Source of the DNA: Ailurus styani | Lineage: Eukaryota > Chordata > Mammalia > Carnivora > Ailuridae | Direction of reading: 5' to 3' | NCBI GenBank assembly: GCA_002007465.1 | Contig: LNAC01000165.1 | Location: 62,001-126,000 of the forward strand | Length of the DNA: 64,000 nt | Part shown: piece after piece, positions 50,770-63,639 of the stretch | Layout of the letters: each line of letters starts with the position of its first letter | Numbering within the stretch: the first letter of the stretch is position 1 | Position numbers and translations under genes: made by a program | Notes under the pieces: model-generated | Told to the model about the DNA's origin: nothing | The model's input: the letters and a program-made list of their open reading frames with translations, nothing else | Databases searched by the model: none

Positions 50770-50995
50770 CTACACCAGCGCTATTCTCTGCCTCAGCACT
50801 ATTCACCTTTGGGGCCACATAATTCTTTCTTTTGTGGGGCTTTTCTGTGCATTGTAGGATGTTTAGCAGCATCTGTGGCCTCTGCCCCCTAGACACCAGT
50901 AGCACATCCGCAGTTGTGTCAACCAAAATGTCTCCGGATGTCACCAAATGTCCCCCGGCGTGTCACAGCACCCCTGAAAGAGAACCAGGACTCAA
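50770..50995 (-). mobile_element. MER5A-type hAT-Charlie element
   Basis: Reverse of the MER5A consensus across almost its full length: GCACTATTCACCTTTGGGGCC, TGCATTGTAGGATGTTTAGCAGCATC, CAACCAAAATGTCTCCGGATGTC, ending CACCCCTGAAAGAGAACCA. Non-coding MITE. Confidence 0.88.
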
Positions 50996-51432
50996 GACAA
51001 GTATCATTTTTCTAAACTCCCTACAAGTTTCTGACACAAATTGCTCTTTCATGTTGACTTACATAGCAACAGATGAAAAAGCCAATTTGAAGACATTTTT
51101 ATTGAAAATATAGAAATAATGGAAAGGGATTACATGCTGTTGCTTCTACCTTTTCTACCCAATAAAATACATGTGGACTCATACACTCTGCCTTCCTTCT
51201 CTCATAGTACATGTCAATCCTCCTGACTAAGGCTAACTCCAACTCTACATGATCTCAGTTCCTCTCAGCTACTCAAGGGCGTGACAATAGCCCTTCCCAC
51301 AGTGCCACCAATTTCTCTTTCTTTCCTGGATCAGATACATTAGTAACATTTATGCTATTTCTCTCATCTTGAAACAAACCAATTAAACCTCTCTCTTTCT
51401 CCATCTTTTTCTATTTACTGTTCACATTTCTT
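50996..51432. other. Intergenic, no element recognised
   Basis: Unique-looking pyrimidine-rich sequence. Confidence 0.4.
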
Positions 51433-51620
51433 AAGATTTTATTTATTTATTTGACAGAGAGAGAGATTACAAGTAGGCAGAGAGGCAGGCAGAGAGAGAG
51501 GAGGAAGCAGGCTCCCCACCGAGCAGGGAGCCCAATGTGGGGCTCGATCCCAGGACCCTGAGATCATAACCTGAGCTGAAGGCAGAGGCTTTAACCCACT
51601 GAGCCACCCAGGCACCCCTA
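51433..51620 (-). mobile_element. CAN-SINE, mustelid-type variant
   Basis: Reverse copy; perfect TTCACATTTCTT at 51421-51432 and 51621-51632. Confidence 0.95.
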
Positions 51621-51954
51621 TTCACATTTCTTTGATACCATTTACAGAACATCTTCTTGAGACATATAAATCTTCAGATTCAAGAACTATGATGAATCCC
51701 AAATAGGATAAATAAATAATGCATACCTGGATCTATTATAATGAAAACAAAGAACACCAGTGACAAAGAGTTTATCTTAAAAGCAGGCAGAGGGCAAAAA
51801 AAAAAGGTAATATACAAAGGAAAGATAACTAGACTGAGAGATGTTTTCTCATAGCGAAAATGGAAGCCAGCGAATGGATGAATACTTTTGAAGTACTTTG
51901 GGGAGTACTACTTACTCATGAGACTTCCTCCCACAGAGTCCTCAGTTTTTGTCA

Positions 51955-52045
51955 TGTTGACTAAGCTGCATCATCTTTACTATGGGGACAATGACGGTTA
52001 CACAGTACTTGTACTGTCCACCTCACAGCAGAGGACTAGATGCTG
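51955..52045 (+). mobile_element. MIR-like fragment
   Basis: CATCATCTTTACTATGGGGACAATGACGG and CACCTCACAGCAG resemble the MIR right half. Short. Confidence 0.4.
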
Positions 52046-52319
52046 ATTCCCAGTCATAAGACTCATTGTGTTCTTCACTTTCCTTGACTGCCTAATTACA
52101 TAACCATCTTTTGCATTATTATAAATGTATTTCACATTAAATAAATGTGGTCATATAATTACTAATCTTTTCAGTTTTAACATTCTGATGGTTTAGTATC
52201 AAAGCAAAAAGCTATTGGATAAATTAAAATTCTGTAACTAGTAAAATATTCTAGGACCAATGACTTATCTGAACTGTACATTGTACAAATCTATAAACTG
52301 TGAACAAATTTAGTTTTTA

Positions 52320-52425
52320 AGAAATTTATATATATATTATGAATATATTTATTTATTATATATTATAAATATATTTATATATAAATATATTTTTATAGTG
52401 AGAGAGAGAGAGAGAGAGAGAGCAG
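52320..52425. repeat. TA-rich tract and (GA)n
   Basis: (TA)/(TTTA) repeats followed by about 13 AG units; the GA part belongs to the adjacent SINE's tail region. Confidence 0.85.
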
Positions 52426-52565
52426 GGGAAGGGCCAGAGGGAGAGAATCTTTCAAGCAAACTCCACAGAGCCCCACACAGGGCTCAATCCCAGGACCCAT
52501 GAAATCATGACCTGAGCTGAAACCAAGACTCAGACACTTAACTGACTAAGCCACCCAAGCGACCC
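52390..52565 (-). mobile_element. CAN-SINE, older copy
   Basis: Reverse copy, (GA)n, then CTCAATCCCAGGACCCATG and CTAAGCCACCCAAGCGACCC. Left boundary blurred by the TA tract. Confidence 0.88.
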
Positions 52566-53477
52566 TGAACAAATATACCTTTTAATTAAACAAGTAAGTA
52601 GTAAAAACTTTGGGTATGTTAGTATTAAACCAGTCATTATTTATAATCAATATCTAAGGCAATTCTAGACAAGCAGATAGGTCAATGACATGCAGCTGAA
52701 TAGGCTTTAGAAAATGAAATTATTTAGCAACTGTCAACTGTCAGGAGCTAGTTATGTGATTGTAACATAAACTTATTACATTTGTGCTTGAAAGATTTTT
52801 AAATTTTTTGGTGCTCAATATCTATCTCTAGATAAATAAAAAAAATAAAGATATTTATACACATGGCAAAAAGGAATTTTTTCATGTAATGGGACTCATA
52901 CACACACACAGACACACACAGACACACACTCCCTCTCCCCACTGATTCCTTCAGGCTCTAGTCCATCCCAAACTAGAATAATCAAGGAGAGAATCTAAGG
53001 CTTTGGCAAAGAGAAAGATTCAGGGACCCATTCAGGTTATACTATGAAAAAACAGTCTATTGGTAAGAAAAAGTTCTCTCTCATGAAGGTTTCTCTTTGA
53101 GAACTAAAGGAACCAAAGCACCCCCACCTAGGGAGCAAATAAATGGGAACAGAGATAGCCTGGCCTCAGCACCTATGTTGCTAACAACTGACCAGCCCTC
53201 TTATTAAGGAGTGCTTAGGGCAGGAGAGATGAGGAAGGCTTTGTACATGTTGGACTGTGGTATTTGCAGGCCATCCAGGAGATGTTAACTGGAGCACAAC
53301 TGGGTCAATCACTATGGAGTTTAGAAGAGGTTTAAACTTAAGAGTTACCAAATCTGGTATACCTGAAGGTGAAAAGCAAGTGGAATTATCCTGTTAAATG
53401 GGCAGAATGGGTGAAGAAGAGGAGCAAGGACGAAGCTCTGTGTTCCCTGGTACTAGAAAGAGCCTTGAGATGGAGAA
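52566..53477. other. Intergenic, no gene recognised
   Basis: Includes (ACACACAG)n at about 52900-52930. No exon. Confidence 0.4.
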
Positions 53478-53600
53478 GGAGCATTTATTCACTTATTTGA
53501 CAAATATTTATGTGTCTGCTCTGTCTGATGCACTGAACTTGATAATGGGAAGACAAATAAGATGTGGTCCATGCACTTAAGAAGTCCAGCTAAGAGCAAC
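53478..53600 (-). mobile_element. L2 LINE 3' fragment
   Basis: TTTATTCACTTATTTGACAAATATTTATGTGTCTGC is a reversed L2 end, followed by diverged L2-like sequence. Confidence 0.6.
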
Positions 53601-55154
53601 CAAAATAAATACAAGGAGAAGTAGGAGGGTGTAGTATAAGGCAAGGTATAGGAGCAAGAGTTTCAAGTGTCAAGTTTGAGTAAGATAAGAACATGAAAAT
53701 ATCCTAATGGAATTGATAATCCAAAAGGCTTTTGCTGAGAGTGATTTCTTCTCCTGCGTTGAAGGGAAATCAAATTGCTCAAGGTGGTTGATGAATAAGA
53801 CATGAGCTAAGGCAGAGAGCCCACTTCTCTTTCAAGAGGCTCAACATAAAGAGTTGGGAGATAAGATGGGACAGAAGGAAGTGAGGAGGGCAATGAAGGT
53901 GGAGGTTTCTGCTTTAGCATTAGATGGAGAAAATAATCATATTTCCACACTGAGGGAAAGTTAGTATGGAGATAGAACTTGAATGTACAGAGCAGTAAAT
54001 GCTTGTCAATGGAGCATGTTCCTACTACGGTGTAGGATAGAAAGATGGAATCCCAAGCACTGGTACAGGGATTAGCTTTGTCATCAAGTAGGAACAAGTG
54101 TTTTAAGGAGAAAAAAAAAAGGGAAGAGGAGTAAAGATGAGTACACATGCGAAAAAGGTTGGAATGAATATGGGTAGGAAAATGCCCGGTCGTCTCACGG
54201 AGTCTTCTATTATCTGTGGTGTTACAGCCCAGTTTCCCTGCTGAGAAGGAAGAGATGGAGACGCTCCAGGCACTTCAGGAACGTGGAGTGGCTGGGTGGC
54301 TCTGCCTTCCTTTTAGTGTTTTGTCTAGAAAATACTTTTTTTGGCATTCAGTCTTATCAGCACCATGACAGCACGTAAGGAGAACAATGAGCTCTAAGTC
54401 CCGACACAACCTTTGGTATCGGGACTTCCTAAGGTGGCAAATGCAACTCCAAGAAAGCATCGATTAAAAGTCAAAGAGAGCTGAATAATGGTAGCATAGT
54501 AATATGAATACATCCCCCCCCCCCAAAAAAGATACTAACTTTAGGAAGCTATTTTAGAAAGGCTAATATTCAGTAACCTAAGACTTGTATTTCTCAAGTT
54601 CTCAGCTCCGGCATCTCTTAAAATAATTTCTATTAGTGTCAAAGATTCAAAGTTTGACAGGATCACACTGTTTAAAGTTCATCCCTGTACGAACATCATT
54701 TCCACTCACTGGCTTTCCAGAAATGTTTGGTTGAATGGACAAGAATGGAGAGGATGTTAGAGTTAACATGAAGAGAATGGTAAATAGCCCAAGTCTATTT
54801 TCGTGCCACGCTCATTAATGGGTGGCAATGGCTGCTGGACCTTTTCCTTTGCAGGATTAATGAATTATTGGGAGTGCTTATGAGTTGTGATGTTGTAATC
54901 AGTTTTATTTTAAATTTTACACATGGGTAAATTTTTAATGCAAATAAAAGCATGGATAAATGAGGAAATTATGAGTGGTAGATCAACTTTGCCGCACACA
55001 AATGAGATTCATGCTCTGAACACTTCTGTTTGTAACAATACACAGTGTCGATGATCAAATTAAAAGCAGACAAAACAAGGTCCAGGTGAAATTTGCAAAA
55101 CTCTCTTTAAGTTAACAGTATTAAACTCTGTGAATTTTATATACTGGATATTTT
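53601..55154. other. Intergenic, no gene recognised
   Basis: Parts of 53600-54180 may be further L2 or old repeat. No exon on either strand. Confidence 0.4.
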
Positions 55155-55325
55155 AGTTTTTATCTTTGAGAGAGAGTGTGTGTGGGAGGGGAGGCAGAGG
55201 GAGAAAGAGAATCTCAAGCAGATCCATGCCCAGCAGGGAGCCAGATGTGGGGCTCGATCTCATCACCCTGAGATCATGACCTGAGCTGAAATCAAAAGTC
55301 TGACACTTAACCGACTGAGCCACCC
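55155..55325 (-). mobile_element. CAN-SINE, head truncated
   Basis: Reverse copy ending CTGAGCCACCC, so the outermost head bases are missing. Flanks TACTGGATATTTTA and TATTGGATATTTTA. Confidence 0.92.
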
Positions 55326-55341
55326 TATATTGGATATTTTA

Positions 55342-58300
55342 AATTGAGACATATTTGTAGGGTATGCCATAGAATTCATTCTTTTTAACAGTAAAATTTG
55401 CTGCTTTAGAGTGTATTCACAAAATATTTTCACTATCCTCAAAACCCAATACCCATAAACAGTAACTCCCCACACCCTTTTTTTTTTTTACCTCAGCCCT
55501 TAGAAACGACTAATAAACTTTCCTTCTCTATGGATTTGCCTATTCTGGACATTTCATGTAAATGGACTAATGGAGTATGTGGCCCTGTGAGTCGTTTCTC
55601 TCACGTAACACAATGTATCGAGGTGCAATCAAGTCTTAGAAAGTATTAGTAATTCACCCCTTTTTATCACCAAATAACATTTCACTGTATATATATATAT
55701 ACCATATTCTGTCTCTCCCTCTCTCATTGACAGACATTTGTGTTGTTTCCCCTTTTTGGCAAATATGAATAAAGCTCTCATGAACATTGGTGTATAAGTT
55801 TTTGTGTAACCATATGTTCACAATGCTCTCAGATATATGCACTTAGGAGTGGAATTACTAGGCGGTACAGTAGCTCTACTTTTTAACTTTTAAAAATTAA
55901 AAACTTTAAAAAATTAAAAATTAAGACAGAATTTTACTAGTTGTGAGTGGCTGCAGCATTTTCCATTCTCACCAGCAATGTATGAGTGTTCCAATTTCTC
56001 CATATCCTTGCCAATGCTCATTATTTTTCTACTTTTTAATTCTAGCTATCCTAGTGGGTGTGAAGAGCTATCTCATTGCGGTTTTGATTTGCATTTCCCT
56101 AATGACTAAGGATTTTGAGCAGCTTTCTATGTGCTACTGGTCATTTGTGTGTCATCTTTGGAAAAGTGTATATTGAAATCTGTTGCACATTTTTTGTTTA
56201 GGTTGTATTTTTAGAGCTGAATTTTGAGTTCTTTATATATTCATGGTACTGCAGATATCAGATATATAATAGGCAAATATTTTCTCCCATTCTGTAGATT
56301 GTCTTTTCTCTCTCTCGATAGTATACTTTGACATGAAATTTTTTCCATGGGTATGAAGCCTACTTAAAAATGAAAAGAAAAGAAAGGCTTACTTATAGGC
56401 TCTGACATGACCTGAGAAAAATCAAAATCAATATATGACAACTCTAAGTAAAAGGAAAGTGAAGAATCTAAAGCTGGAAAATTTAGTGCCAGCAAAAGTT
56501 GGTTTAATAATTTTAAAATGTTTGGTTTCTAAAATGTCAAGATAAGACATAAAAATTTTTTAATTTTGATGAAGTCCAATTTATCTGTTTTTAATTCTGT
56601 GGCTTGAGTTTTTGATGTCATATATAAGAAAACATTGCCTAATCCAAAATCACAAATATTTATGCCTACGTTATTTTTTCTTCTTCAAGTTTTATAGTTT
56701 TGCTCTTACATTTAGATTATTCATCCATTTTGAGTCAATTTTTTTTTTGAGTCAATTTTTGTGTGTAGTATAAGGAAAGTGTCTAACACCCTCCTCTACT
56801 ATGTGAATATCCCATTGTCCCAAAACCACTTAGTGAAAAAACTGTCTTTATGCCCATTGAGTTGTCTTGGCATGCTTGTTGAAAATTTATACATGTAAAA
56901 ATTGATTTCTGGACTCTCAACTGTACTGATCTATATGTCTATTTTTATGTCAGTACCATAGTGTCTTGATTAATGTAGGTTTATAGTAAGCTTCAAAAGT
57001 AGAAAAGGTGAGAAAAAACTTTGTTCTTTTTCTAGGTTGTTGCAGCTGTTCTGCTTCGGCATCTCCATATGAATGTTAGGATCAGCTTGTCCATTTCTGT
57101 AAAAAACACATTTTGGAGATTTGATAAGAATTATATTGATTATATAGATCAATTTGGGGACTACTGCCATCTTAACAATATTAAGTCTTCATGGGATGTT
57201 TTTCTGTTTATTTAGATCTTCAATTTCTTTTCCCAATATTTTGTAGCTTTTAGCATATAGACTGAACTACTTTGGTTAAGTTTATTCTTAAGTATTTTTT
57301 ATTTTAATACTACTATAAATTAAACTGATTTCTTAATTTTATTTTCCGATTGTTGCTACTTATAGAAATACAATTGATTTTTAAAGTTTTTATTCAATGT
57401 ATTTAAACTTGATGTATTCTGCAAACTTGGTAAACTCATTCATTCATTCTAATAGTTCCTTAGTACACTCCTTAGCATTTTTTTATATACTAGATCTATT
57501 AGTCAGCAAATAGAGAATTTTACTTACTCCTTTCAAATTCTTTTTTAAAACTTATTTTTTTAAACTTTTAAAAAATTTTTTCCCCTAATTGTTCTGGTAA
57601 TGTTGAATAATGTTCTAATACAATGTTGAATAGAAATGGTGAGAAGAGTCATTCTCCTCTGTCCCTGAACTTAGGAGAAAAGCTTTCAGTCTTTGCCATT
57701 AAGTTTAACGGTAGACGTGGATTTTCTGTATACACCCTTTAACAGGTTGAGAAAGTTCCCTTCAATTCTTTGTTTGATGAGTTGTTTTGTTTTGTTTTGT
57801 TTTTATGATTTTATTTGACAGAGGGAGACACAGCAAGAGAGGGAACACAAGCAGGGGAGTGGGAGAGGGAGAAGCAGGCTTCCCGCCAAGCAGGGAGGAG
57901 GATGTGGGGCTCGATTCCAGGACCCTGGGATCTTGACCCGAGCTGAAGGCAGATGCTTAACCACTGAGCTACCCAGGTGCCCCCGATGAGTAGTTTTATC
58001 ATGAAAGAGTGTTGGATTTTGTCAAATGCTTTTTGTATGACTATTGAGTTAATCATGTGAGTGTTGTCCATTATTCTATTAATTTTGTGTATCACATGAA
58101 ATAATTTTCTTATGTTGAACCAACCTTGAATTTCTGGGATAAGTTTCACATGCTATGGTGCACGTTTTTTTTCATATGTTGCTGGAGTTGGTTTGTTAGT
58201 ACTTTGCTAAGGATTTTTGCATTTATACTCATAAGGGATATTGCGCCATAGTTTTCTTACGATGTCTTTATTTGGTTTTGGTGTTAGAGTAATGCTGACC

Positions 58301-59880
58301 TCATGATGCTCTCTCCTCTTCTATCTTTTGGAAGAGTTTTTGAAGGATTATTGTCAATTCTTCCGCTATACATTTGGTAGAATTCAGCAGTACAGCCACA
58401 TAGGACTGGGCTTTTCCTTCCGGCAAGTTTTAAAATAACTAAGTCAATCCCTCCCACTTGTTATAGATCTACTAGTATCCAATTTCTTCCTCAATCATTT
58501 TTAACTTGTGTCTTTCTAGGAATTTATCCGTTTCATTTAGGTTTTCTAATTTGTTGCCATAAAATTGTTCACAATGTTCCCAATATAATTGTTTTTGTTT
58601 CTGTAAGGGAGGCAGCAATGTCCTTTCTTGCATTCCTTGTTCTGGTAATTTGTCTCTATTTCTCTTGGTCAGTCTAGCTGAAGGTGTGTCAATATTGTTG
58701 ATCTTTTTAAAGAACTAACTTTTAGGTTGGTTGATATTGCCTTTTTTTTCTATTTGCCATTTTACTTATTTACCCACCAGTCTTTATTATTTACTTTTAA
58801 ACTCTTTGAATTTAGTTTGCTCTTTTTTTTTTGAGGTTCTTAAAGTAGATTAGGTTATCAATTTGAGATATTTCTTTTTAATGTAGGCATTTACACCTAG
58901 ACATTTCTTTGTAGCCCTACTTCAGCTGCATCCCATATGTTTTAATTTTTTTTCATTTTTATTCATTTCAAAGTATTTCCTAATTTCTTATATGGTTTCT
59001 TCTTTCATTGATTGGGTATTTAGGAGTGTGATGCTTGATTTCCACGTATTTGTGAATTCCCCAAATTTCATTCTATTATTGATTTCTAATTTCATTCTAT
59101 TGTGGTCAGAATATATTGTGTATGGTTGACATCTTTAAATGTACTGCTTGATGTCTAAAATATTATCTCCATTGGACAATGCTCCCTATGCCCTTGAGAA
59201 GAATAAGTATTCTGCTATTGCCAGGTGGAATGCTCTATAAGTGTCGCTTAGGGCTAGTTGATTAATAATGTTAATCAAGTTTTCTATATCCTTGATTTTC
59301 TGAATACTTGTTCTATCTGTTATTGAAAATAGATTTTTGAAGGTTTATTATTGTTGAATTGTTGTATTTCGCCCTTCAATTCTGACCGTTTTTGCTTCAT
59401 GTATTTTGTGCTTCTCTTGTTAAATGTATATATGCTTATTGTTGTTAGATCTTCTTGATGGGCTGCCTGTTTTGTCATTCTAAAATTTCCCTCTTTGTAT
59501 CGAATGACAATTTTCTAAGTCTATTTTGTCTGATATTAGTACCAGCTGTCTTTTGGTTACTGTTTCCATGACATATCATTTTTTTGCATTCTTATCTTTA
59601 TGTATTTCTTTAAATCTAAAGGTATTTCTTGTGAACAGTGTATCACTGGATTATATTGATTTTGTCAATTTCTCTTTTCTGACTACTTATGTCTGCCATT
59701 TCACTATTTGTTTTCTAAATGTCTTATGTCTTTTATGTTCCTCTATTCTTCCATTACTGCCTTTGTATATGCTGATTATTTTCCAATGTACCATTTCTAT
59801 TCCATTTTTGTCTCTTTTATTACATTTTAGGGTTTTTTTTTTTTTAACTAAAAGGTTACCCTGGGGGTTACAATTAACAC
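55342..59880 (-). mobile_element. Old L1 LINE, 3' UTR through ORF2, decayed
   Basis: T-rich strand reads as reversed L1: the 3' UTR (CTATGGATTTGCCTATTCTGG, CAATGCTCATTATTTTTC), ORF2 in reverse order (for example GATTTTGTCAAATGCTTTTTG, TTGATATTGCC, CTGCATCCCATATGTTTTA), and the endonuclease-proximal part near 59040-59540. All frames broken. A SINE sits at 57795-57984. Confidence 0.88.
57795..57984 (-). mobile_element. CAN-SINE in L1
   Basis: Reverse copy ending CTGAGCTACCCAGGTGCCCC; GATGAGTTGTTTT and GATGAGTAGTTTT flank it. Confidence 0.92.
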
Positions 59881-60318
59881 TAGGTTGAATGTCTACCCAG
59901 ACATTTATGTTTACCCAGAACCCAGAATCTCAGAAAATAGAGTCTTTGCAGATGCGGTTAGTTAAGATGACATCAGACCAGATTGGGATGGGCCCTAAAT
60001 TCAACGACTGGTGTCTTTGTAAGAAGAGAGGGCCCACAGAAACAGACACAGGGAAGAAGAACATGTAATGATAGATGCAAGGATTGGAGTGATGCAACCA
60101 CAGCCAAGAAATTCCGAGGACTGTCAGAAGTCACCAAAAGCTATGATAAAGCAAGGAAACATTCTTCTCTAGAGCCTTCAAGGGAGCATGGCCCTCCTGA
60201 CACCTTGATTTCAGACTTCTAGACTGCAGAACTATAAGAAAATAAATTCCTACTTAAATTCTTAAGCTACTCAGTGGTAATTTGATATGAAGACCCTAGG
60301 AAGCTAATACATACTAAT
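59881..60318 (+). mobile_element. Solo LTR, MaLR-like, inside L1
   Basis: AGAGTCTTTGCAGATGCGGTTAGTTAAGATGACATC, GGGCCCTAAATTC, GACTGGTGTCTTTGTAAGAAGAG, GACACCTTGATTTCAGACTTCTAG, AAATAAATTCC and a CTAGGAAGCTAATACA end follow a common mammalian LTR. Group name uncertain. Confidence 0.7.
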
Positions 60319-60560
60319 TTATAACATTGCATCAAAAACCATGTTCCTATAGATCTCTTTTCCCTCCCCTTCTATTGTGCTGTTATTTTATATAAATTAT
60401 ATCTTTATACATTGTATGCTCATGAACAGATTTGTACTTATTACTTTATACAATTGTCTTTTAGAACAAAAAACTTACAAGCAAGAATTGTATTTATGCT
60501 GCCTTTATATTTACCTGCAGAGTTACTTTTACTAGTGTTCCTTATTTCCTCATGTGGATT
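60319..60560 (-). mobile_element. L1 fragment, probable continuation of 55342-59880
   Basis: T-rich sequence resembling the next upstream L1 part; the LTR appears to have split the element. Confidence 0.45.
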
Positions 60561-61596
60561 GGATTTACTGTCTGGGTTCTTCCTCAGAAGTCCACTCTTT
60601 CTCAAAGTTCAGCATGTGGGTGTGGAACATGACTTCAATATTCAGCCTTCTATGTAAAGCCTCAAAGTCAGCCAAAGGTAAGGGCTTGTGGCCTTCTTAG
60701 GTCTTTATGGCGCATGTGTCCAGCCCTATGTGTGCACATAGACTTAAAGATTCCCAATAATATATCAGAGCTTTGCAAAACCCTCCATGGACATAGCATT
60801 CCTCAGCCTGTTCTTTTAAATATTTTCATGAGATTATTGTTTGCCCCAGCTATTATCACTACCTCACATAACTACAAAGTTAAGCTATCACTGGTTATTT
60901 CCAATAAATGCCCTTGGATAAAGGCTGTTCACATTGGGGGATCTCTCATTCAGATCTCTCATTCAGATCCCTGCATCTCTGCTCAATTCCTATTTTCCTA
61001 TATGCATTGCAAGTGGAATTTGCCAGAGAACTGCCGATAGGTTAAATAATTACATTTCTTTAAGAATGGGACTTTGAAATACCTCCAAACCCATTCTGAC
61101 CCCTCCTGTTGCTACTAAGCTGCCGGTTTTCACCATAATTATAAACTCTTGGTTTTCAAGATTTCCATGGAGCTTAGCAGAGGAAGATGGGATTGGGGTA
61201 GGTCAAAATGTCACAAAGCTTGCCATTCTTACTGAGATTCAGCCATTTTTCTTGAATAAATGTTCCCTGGATTGTTGCAAGTCTTTGGTTAATTCTCTGA
61301 GTTTTGAAAAAAAGCTAATTTTGACTGTATTGCCAGTATTTTCATTATTCTTATGAAGAATAGGATATTTGAGGTCCTTACTCTGATATTCTCAATATTG
61401 TCACTCATATTTTGAAATCTTAAATATTGAAATAAATTTATGATCTAATAGCACGTATTACATTGTTTGTAAATGAAAAGATCCCTTGCTTTCCCTTCTT
61501 TCTTTCCTGATGCTCTTCAATTGTACCATTTCATTGTTCATGTGCACTCACTAGAGAGAAAAGAAGAGCAAAGGATATAAAACTTAAATTGATCTT
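60561..61596. other. Intergenic, no gene recognised
   Basis: Open frame at 60714-61040 (plus, 108 codons) has no family features. A short perfect tandem repeat (GATCTCTCATTCA, twice) lies near 60941-60966. Confidence 0.45.
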
Positions 61597-61798
61597 GGGC
61601 GCCTGGGTGGCTCAGTGGGTTAAAGCCTCTGCTTTCGGCTCAGGTCATGATCTCAGGGTCCTGGGATCGAGGCCCGCATCGGGCTCTCTGCTCAGCGGGG
61701 AGCCTGCTTCCCCCTCTCTCTCTCTGCCTGTCTCTCTGCCTCCTTGTGATCTCTCTCCCTCTGTGAAATAAATAAATAAAATCTTTAAAAAAAAAAAA
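61597..61798 (+). mobile_element. CAN-SINE, perfect target duplication
   Basis: GGGCGCCTGGGTGGCTCAG, GTGGGTTAAAGCCTCTGC, long poly(A). Perfect AACTTAAATTGATCTT at 61581-61596 and 61799-61814. Confidence 0.95.
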
Positions 61799-61814
61799 AA
61801 CTTAAATTGATCTT

Positions 61815-62764
61815 TCACTTTTCTTGGGTTGCTATGATAAAGAATTTCATGAAGATAGAATTGAGTCTGATGACTAAGTGAGCGATTTGAATTATCTTTA
61901 GTGTAATTTTTTATGATAATTGTCATCATTTTTTTAAAAAAGTATTACAGGCATCATAAATACAATATCTGCTAAGATATAGTCTAGTCAAAAATGGTTA
62001 ACTCAACTTTCAGTTTTCGGGTGATACAAGGGATGCAGGGAAAAAGCTAAACAAGGAAGTAATCAGACAAAGACAGATGATTTTCACAGAAATCTGGTCT
62101 GGATTTTTCAATAAGTCAGTGTCATTAAAAAGGATAGTGCTAGTTAAAAAGACACTTGTAATAACAACCAGATGTACTCTGTGGGCTTCGATTAGATACC
62201 GCATTGGACAAACCGACTATAAAGAACATTTTGCAAAATTGGATATTATTGAATATGGCCTGGGTGGGGACAAAAATTTACTGAAATAGAAAATAGAAAT
62301 CATTAACTGGGAAAAGTAACTCACAAAATAATATTTACAGTATAGTCTCATTTGGGTAAAAAATATGCTTAGGAAAAATCTAGAAATATAAAAATGAAAA
62401 TGTTAAGTATGATTCCTGTTGGATGATAGAAATTTGATGTTAATATTTCTCATTTTTATCTATATTATCTATTTTCCTAGACTTTACATGTACTATTTAT
62501 TAACATTTTAAAACATCTACCTGTTAGAATAGCAGGTTTATCTCATGTTCTCACATTAACAACACATATTTTATGATGTTCATTTTTAAAACTTCCCACG
62601 AATATGCCTACATTATGCATGACGTATTTTCTCTGAACCACAAGAGTAAGACTCACTATAAATCCCATTATCCTTTTGGTAGTATAATCTGTAAGGATTT
62701 TAAGGCAATCTTACAAATAATATCAGACATCTTTGTTACTAGCTAAAGAATTCACTTAATTTCT
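61815..62764. other. Intergenic, no element recognised
   Basis: AT-rich. Part of 62290-62420 may be an old L1 scrap; not supported enough to name. Confidence 0.4.
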
Positions 62765-62954
62765 GGGGCACCTGGGTGGCTCAGTTAGTTAAGCGTGTGC
62801 CTTCAGCTCAGATCATGATCTCAGGGTTCTGGGATCCAGCCTTGCATCTCCGCTCAGCAGGGGGCCTGTTTCTCCCTCTCCTTTTGCCCACTGTACCCCC
62901 CCCATGCTTCCTCTCTCACTCTCTCAAATGAATAAATAAACTTAAAAAAAAAAA
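62765..62954 (+). mobile_element. CAN-SINE
   Basis: GGGGCACCTGGGTGGCTCAG head, TTAGTTAAGCGTGTGCC variant, AAATGAATAAATAAAC tail. AAGAATTC on both sides. Confidence 0.92.
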
Positions 62955-63043
62955 AAGAATTCCCCTCATGCCTCTATCACATTTGGCCAAAGATGCAGTG
63001 TCTTTTACTGTCTGAGAACCACAGACACAACCATCACAACAGC

Positions 63044-63285
63044 TATTCTTTTTTTTTTTTTACCCCAGGTTTTTATTTAAATCCCAGTAAGTTAACCAAC
63101 AGTATAATACTAGTTTCAGGAGTAGAATTTAGTGCTTATCACAAGTGCCCTCCTTGACATTGATCACCCATTTAGCAAATCACCCAGCCCACCTCCCCAC
63201 CAGCAAACCCCAGCGTGTTGTCTATAGTTAAAAGACTATTTTCTGGTTTGCTTCTCCCTTTTTTCCCCTCCCTATGTTCATCTTG
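63044..63285 (-). mobile_element. Carnivore L1 3' end
   Basis: Poly(T) then TCCCAGTAAGTTAACCAACAG, CACAAGTGCCCTCCTTGAC, GTCTATAGTTAAAAGACTATT and TTTTTTCCCCTCCCTATGTTC: reversed 3' UTR of carnivore L1. 5'-truncated. Confidence 0.85.
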
Positions 63286-63322
63286 CTTTGTACAGCAGCC
63301 AGAATTTGAAAGGACATTAGAG

Positions 63323-63507
63323 GGGAGCCTGGGCTCAGTGGGTTAAAGCCTCTGCCTTCAGCTTGGGTCATGATCTCAGTGTCCTGGGATCGAGCCCCGA
63401 GTTGGGCTCCCTGCTCAGCAGGGAGCCTGCTTCCTCCTCTCTTTCTGCCTGCCTCTCTGCCTACTTGTGATCTGTCTCTGTCAAATAAATTTAAAAAAAA
63501 AAAAAAA
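63323..63507 (+). mobile_element. CAN-SINE with small head deletion, perfect target duplication
   Basis: Head reads GGAGCCTGGGCTCAGTGGG, lacking the TGG after CCTGGG. AAGGACATTAGAG at 63310-63322 and 63508-63520. Confidence 0.94.
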
Positions 63508-63639
63508 AAGGACATTAGAGCATGGAGTAAGTCGGACTCAAAGCCGTGTAATGACTCCCCACTTCACGCAAAAGCCAAAGTCTCACAAAAACCTTCAAGG
63601 CTCTTGATCTGGTCTCCCATTGCTGCAGGATTGCAGGGT

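Noticed and set aside
57811..58149. 112-codon minus-strand frame resembling an ORF2 piece
   Set aside because: It is a chimera of decayed L1 ORF2 and an inserted SINE, not a functional gene.
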